From Gammaproteobacteria bacterium (GTDB lineage: Bacteria; Pseudomonadota; Gammaproteobacteria; Xanthomonadales; Xanthomonadaceae), in contig JAAZHF010000440.1 of NCBI GenBank assembly GCA_012510865.1, positions 1-6,955 of the forward strand: a stretch of 6,955 nucleotides of DNA. Reading direction: 5' to 3'. Under the pieces are notes generated by a model that was not told the origin of the DNA, made no database searches, and was given only the letters and a program-made list of their open reading frames with translations. The translations under genes and the position numbers were made by a program. Numbering within the stretch: the stretch's first letter is position 1; every line of letters begins with the position of its first letter. Below, piece after piece: positions 6,074 through 6,955 of the stretch.

Positions 6074-6112
6074 CATGGGTGTGCGCAAGCACGGACTCCC
6101 TTCCGACCCATG
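6074..6112 (+). promoter_or_regulatory. Structured leader next to the ribosome binding site
   Basis: CATGGGT (6074-6080) and ACCCATG (6106-6112) are perfect 7-base complements that would close a stem over about 25 bases. Inside, GTGC-GCAA-GCAC (6081-6092) makes a 4-pair stem capped by a GNRA-type tetraloop. The right arm ends on the first G of the GAGGA ribosome binding site of the next gene. Folding could therefore influence translation. No known riboswitch family is recognised. Confidence 0.4.
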
Positions 6113-6122
6113 AGGAACAGCC

Positions 6123-6503
6123 ATGTACGCCAGACTCACCCTGATCGCGCTCTTCGGGTTCGCTTCGCTGCCGGCGGTCGCCGCCGACCCGGCCAACCAC
6201 GAGATCAAGGTCCGCGTGACCGCCGAGACCCGCGCCTACGTGACGCCGGAGCAGCTCGCGCTCGAAACCGGGCTCAACGAGCGCCAGGTGCGCATGATGC
6301 TGGGGCCGCGCTCCAGCTACGCGGAATACCGCATGGCCTTCGAACGCACCCAGCGCCGGTTCCGCGAGGCCCTGGGCGAGGACCGCTACCAGGACCTCCG
6401 TTCGGGGCGTCCGATCGAGCTGTACCACCAGGCCAACGTCGAGGCCGCCAGGCGCGACCTGGTCGCCGACGCCGCGCGGGATGGCGAGCAGCTCGTGCCG
6501 TGA
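6123..6503 (+). CDS. Small exported protein of unknown function
   Basis: A 126-residue protein with a Sec-type signal peptide: MYAR, a hydrophobic core (LTLIALFGFASL, 5-16) and an AVAA cleavage region near residue 20 or 21, leaving a mature periplasmic protein of about 105 residues. No lipobox, cysteine or further membrane segment is seen. The mature part begins with a short strand-like piece (HEIKVRVTAETRAYV, 26-40). TPEQLALETGLNERQVRMMLG (41-61) resembles a helix-turn-helix by sequence, and a charged helical stretch rich in Arg, Glu and Tyr follows (66-92). I do not recognise a family. The ATG is well supported by GAGGA (6112-6116) six bases upstream. It follows dusB after 137 bases and is followed by a strong hairpin, so it is probably a single-gene transcript. 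Composition is like its neighbours. Confidence 0.8.
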   Translation: MYARLTLIALFGFASLPAVAADPANHEIKVRVTAETRAYVTPEQLALETGLNERQVRMMLGPRSSYAEYRMAFERTQRRFREALGEDRYQDLRSGRPIELYHQANVEAARRDLVADAARDGEQLVP

Positions 6504-6519
6504 CCGGCGGTGGGCTCCA

Positions 6520-6546
6520 CGGATGGCCGCGCACCGCGGCCATCCG
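6520..6546 (+). terminator. Strong terminator-like hairpin after the exported protein gene
   Basis: A perfect 12-base-pair stem (6520-6531 with 6535-6546; core GGATGGCCGCG) with a 3-base CAC loop begins 16 bases after the stop codon at 6503. Only a short GTTGGT follows instead of a long T-run. Its length and perfection make it the best terminator candidate in the window, separating the small gene from the sigma factor. Being symmetric, it could act in both directions. Confidence 0.65.
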
Positions 6547-6575
6547 GCGTTGGTCCCGGACATGGATGGACAGCG

Positions 6576-6955
6576 ATGAGCCGGTTCAGGACCACCCGCT
6601 GGAGCCTGATCGCCGCCGCCCGCGAGGAATCGCCCGGGGGGCGCGCGGCCCTGTCGCAGCTGTGCGTCGCCTACCGGCCGCCGGTGCTGGCCTACCTGCG
6701 CCGCTGCGGCTACGCCGACGCCGAGGACCTGACCCAGGCCTTCTTCCTCGGCGTGCTCGAGCGCGGCTGGTATCCCGTGGCCGACCCGGACCGGGGCCGC
6801 TTCCGCAGCCTCCTGCTGCCCTCGCTGCGCCGCTTCGTGGCCGCCCAGCAGGCGCATGCGCACGCGCTCAGGCGATGCGGCCCGAGCGCCGGCGACGAGG
6901 CCCTCGCGGCCGTCCCCGACGCCGGGCCGGGCCCCGGGGCGGCCATCATCGGCGC
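6576..6955 (+). CDS. ECF-like RNA polymerase sigma factor, N-terminal part
   Basis: The frame from the ATG at 6576 stays open for 126 codons to the window edge. It begins MSRFRTTRWSLIAAA, the TTRWSL opening typical of a group of ECF-like sigma factors known from planctomycetes, acidobacteria and some proteobacteria. It continues with a region 2 pattern: ALSQLCVAYRPPVLAYLRRCG (25-45), then AEDLTQAFFLGVLERG (49-64), where the DLTQ.FF core-binding helix is clear. DPDRGRFRSLLLPSLRRFVA (70-89) is the conserved segment after it. Region 4, which would read the -35 box, lies beyond the window. A modest GGA (6568-6570) precedes the start, and nearby ATGs at 6562 and 6566 are in other frames. No anti-sigma gene is in view. 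Such sigma factors may be controlled by partner kinases or C-terminal extensions, which cannot be judged here. Confidence 0.85.
   Translation, partial: MSRFRTTRWSLIAAAREESPGGRAALSQLCVAYRPPVLAYLRRCGYADAEDLTQAFFLGVLERGWYPVADPDRGRFRSLLLPSLRRFVAAQQAHAHALRRCGPSAGDEALAAVPDAGPGPGAAIIG

Noticed and set aside
3799..6111. A 770-codon minus-strand frame opposite rbsK and dusB
   Set aside because: Same shadow pattern: repetitive Arg/Gly/His-rich translation, no motif, and it covers two confidently identified genes.
5931..6863. A 310-codon minus-strand frame across the exported protein and sigma factor
   Set aside because: No ribosome binding site or family pattern is seen; the plus-strand genes have a signal peptide with a good Shine-Dalgarno and a conserved sigma region 2.

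Overview
The window is very GC-rich and strongly codon-biased. It looks like a chromosomal segment of a gammaproteobacterium of the Xanthomonadales (Lysobacter/Luteimonas/Xanthomonas-like). This placement is an inference from base composition, the DusB and NupC sequence types, the hemP gene with a Fur box, and the TTRWSL-type sigma factor; no marker gene fixes the genus. No stretch longer than 300 bases lacks a gene.

Minus-strand block (1-1362): the first codons of an unidentified gene (1-37) leave the window at the left. Upstream of it lie hemP (hemin uptake protein, 132-332) and an aldo/keto reductase of the Kv-beta-like AKR6 type (400-1362). hemP has its own promoter, whose spacer and -10 element are covered by a good Fur box, so it should be repressed by iron. 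A strong inverted repeat separates hemP from the next gene.

Plus-strand block (1450-6955): a membrane-anchored GGDEF protein diverges from the reductase and carries a degenerate GGQEF signature. Next comes a tight pair, a NupC-type concentrative nucleoside transporter and a ribokinase 10 bases apart, which suggests nucleoside or ribose salvage. A hairpin follows, then dusB (tRNA dihydrouridine synthase B), whose start codon sits just where a transcript from a -10-like box would begin. After that come a small exported protein of unknown function with an unusual structured leader, a strong terminator-like hairpin, and the N-terminal part of an ECF-like sigma factor that runs off the right edge.

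Most of this is ordinary housekeeping and accessory metabolism. I see no mobile element, CRISPR array, tRNA or rRNA, and no clear new multi-gene system. The points most worth a second look are the small exported protein and its leader (6075-6503), the degenerate GGDEF protein, the possible leaderless dusB, and the edge-truncated sigma factor.
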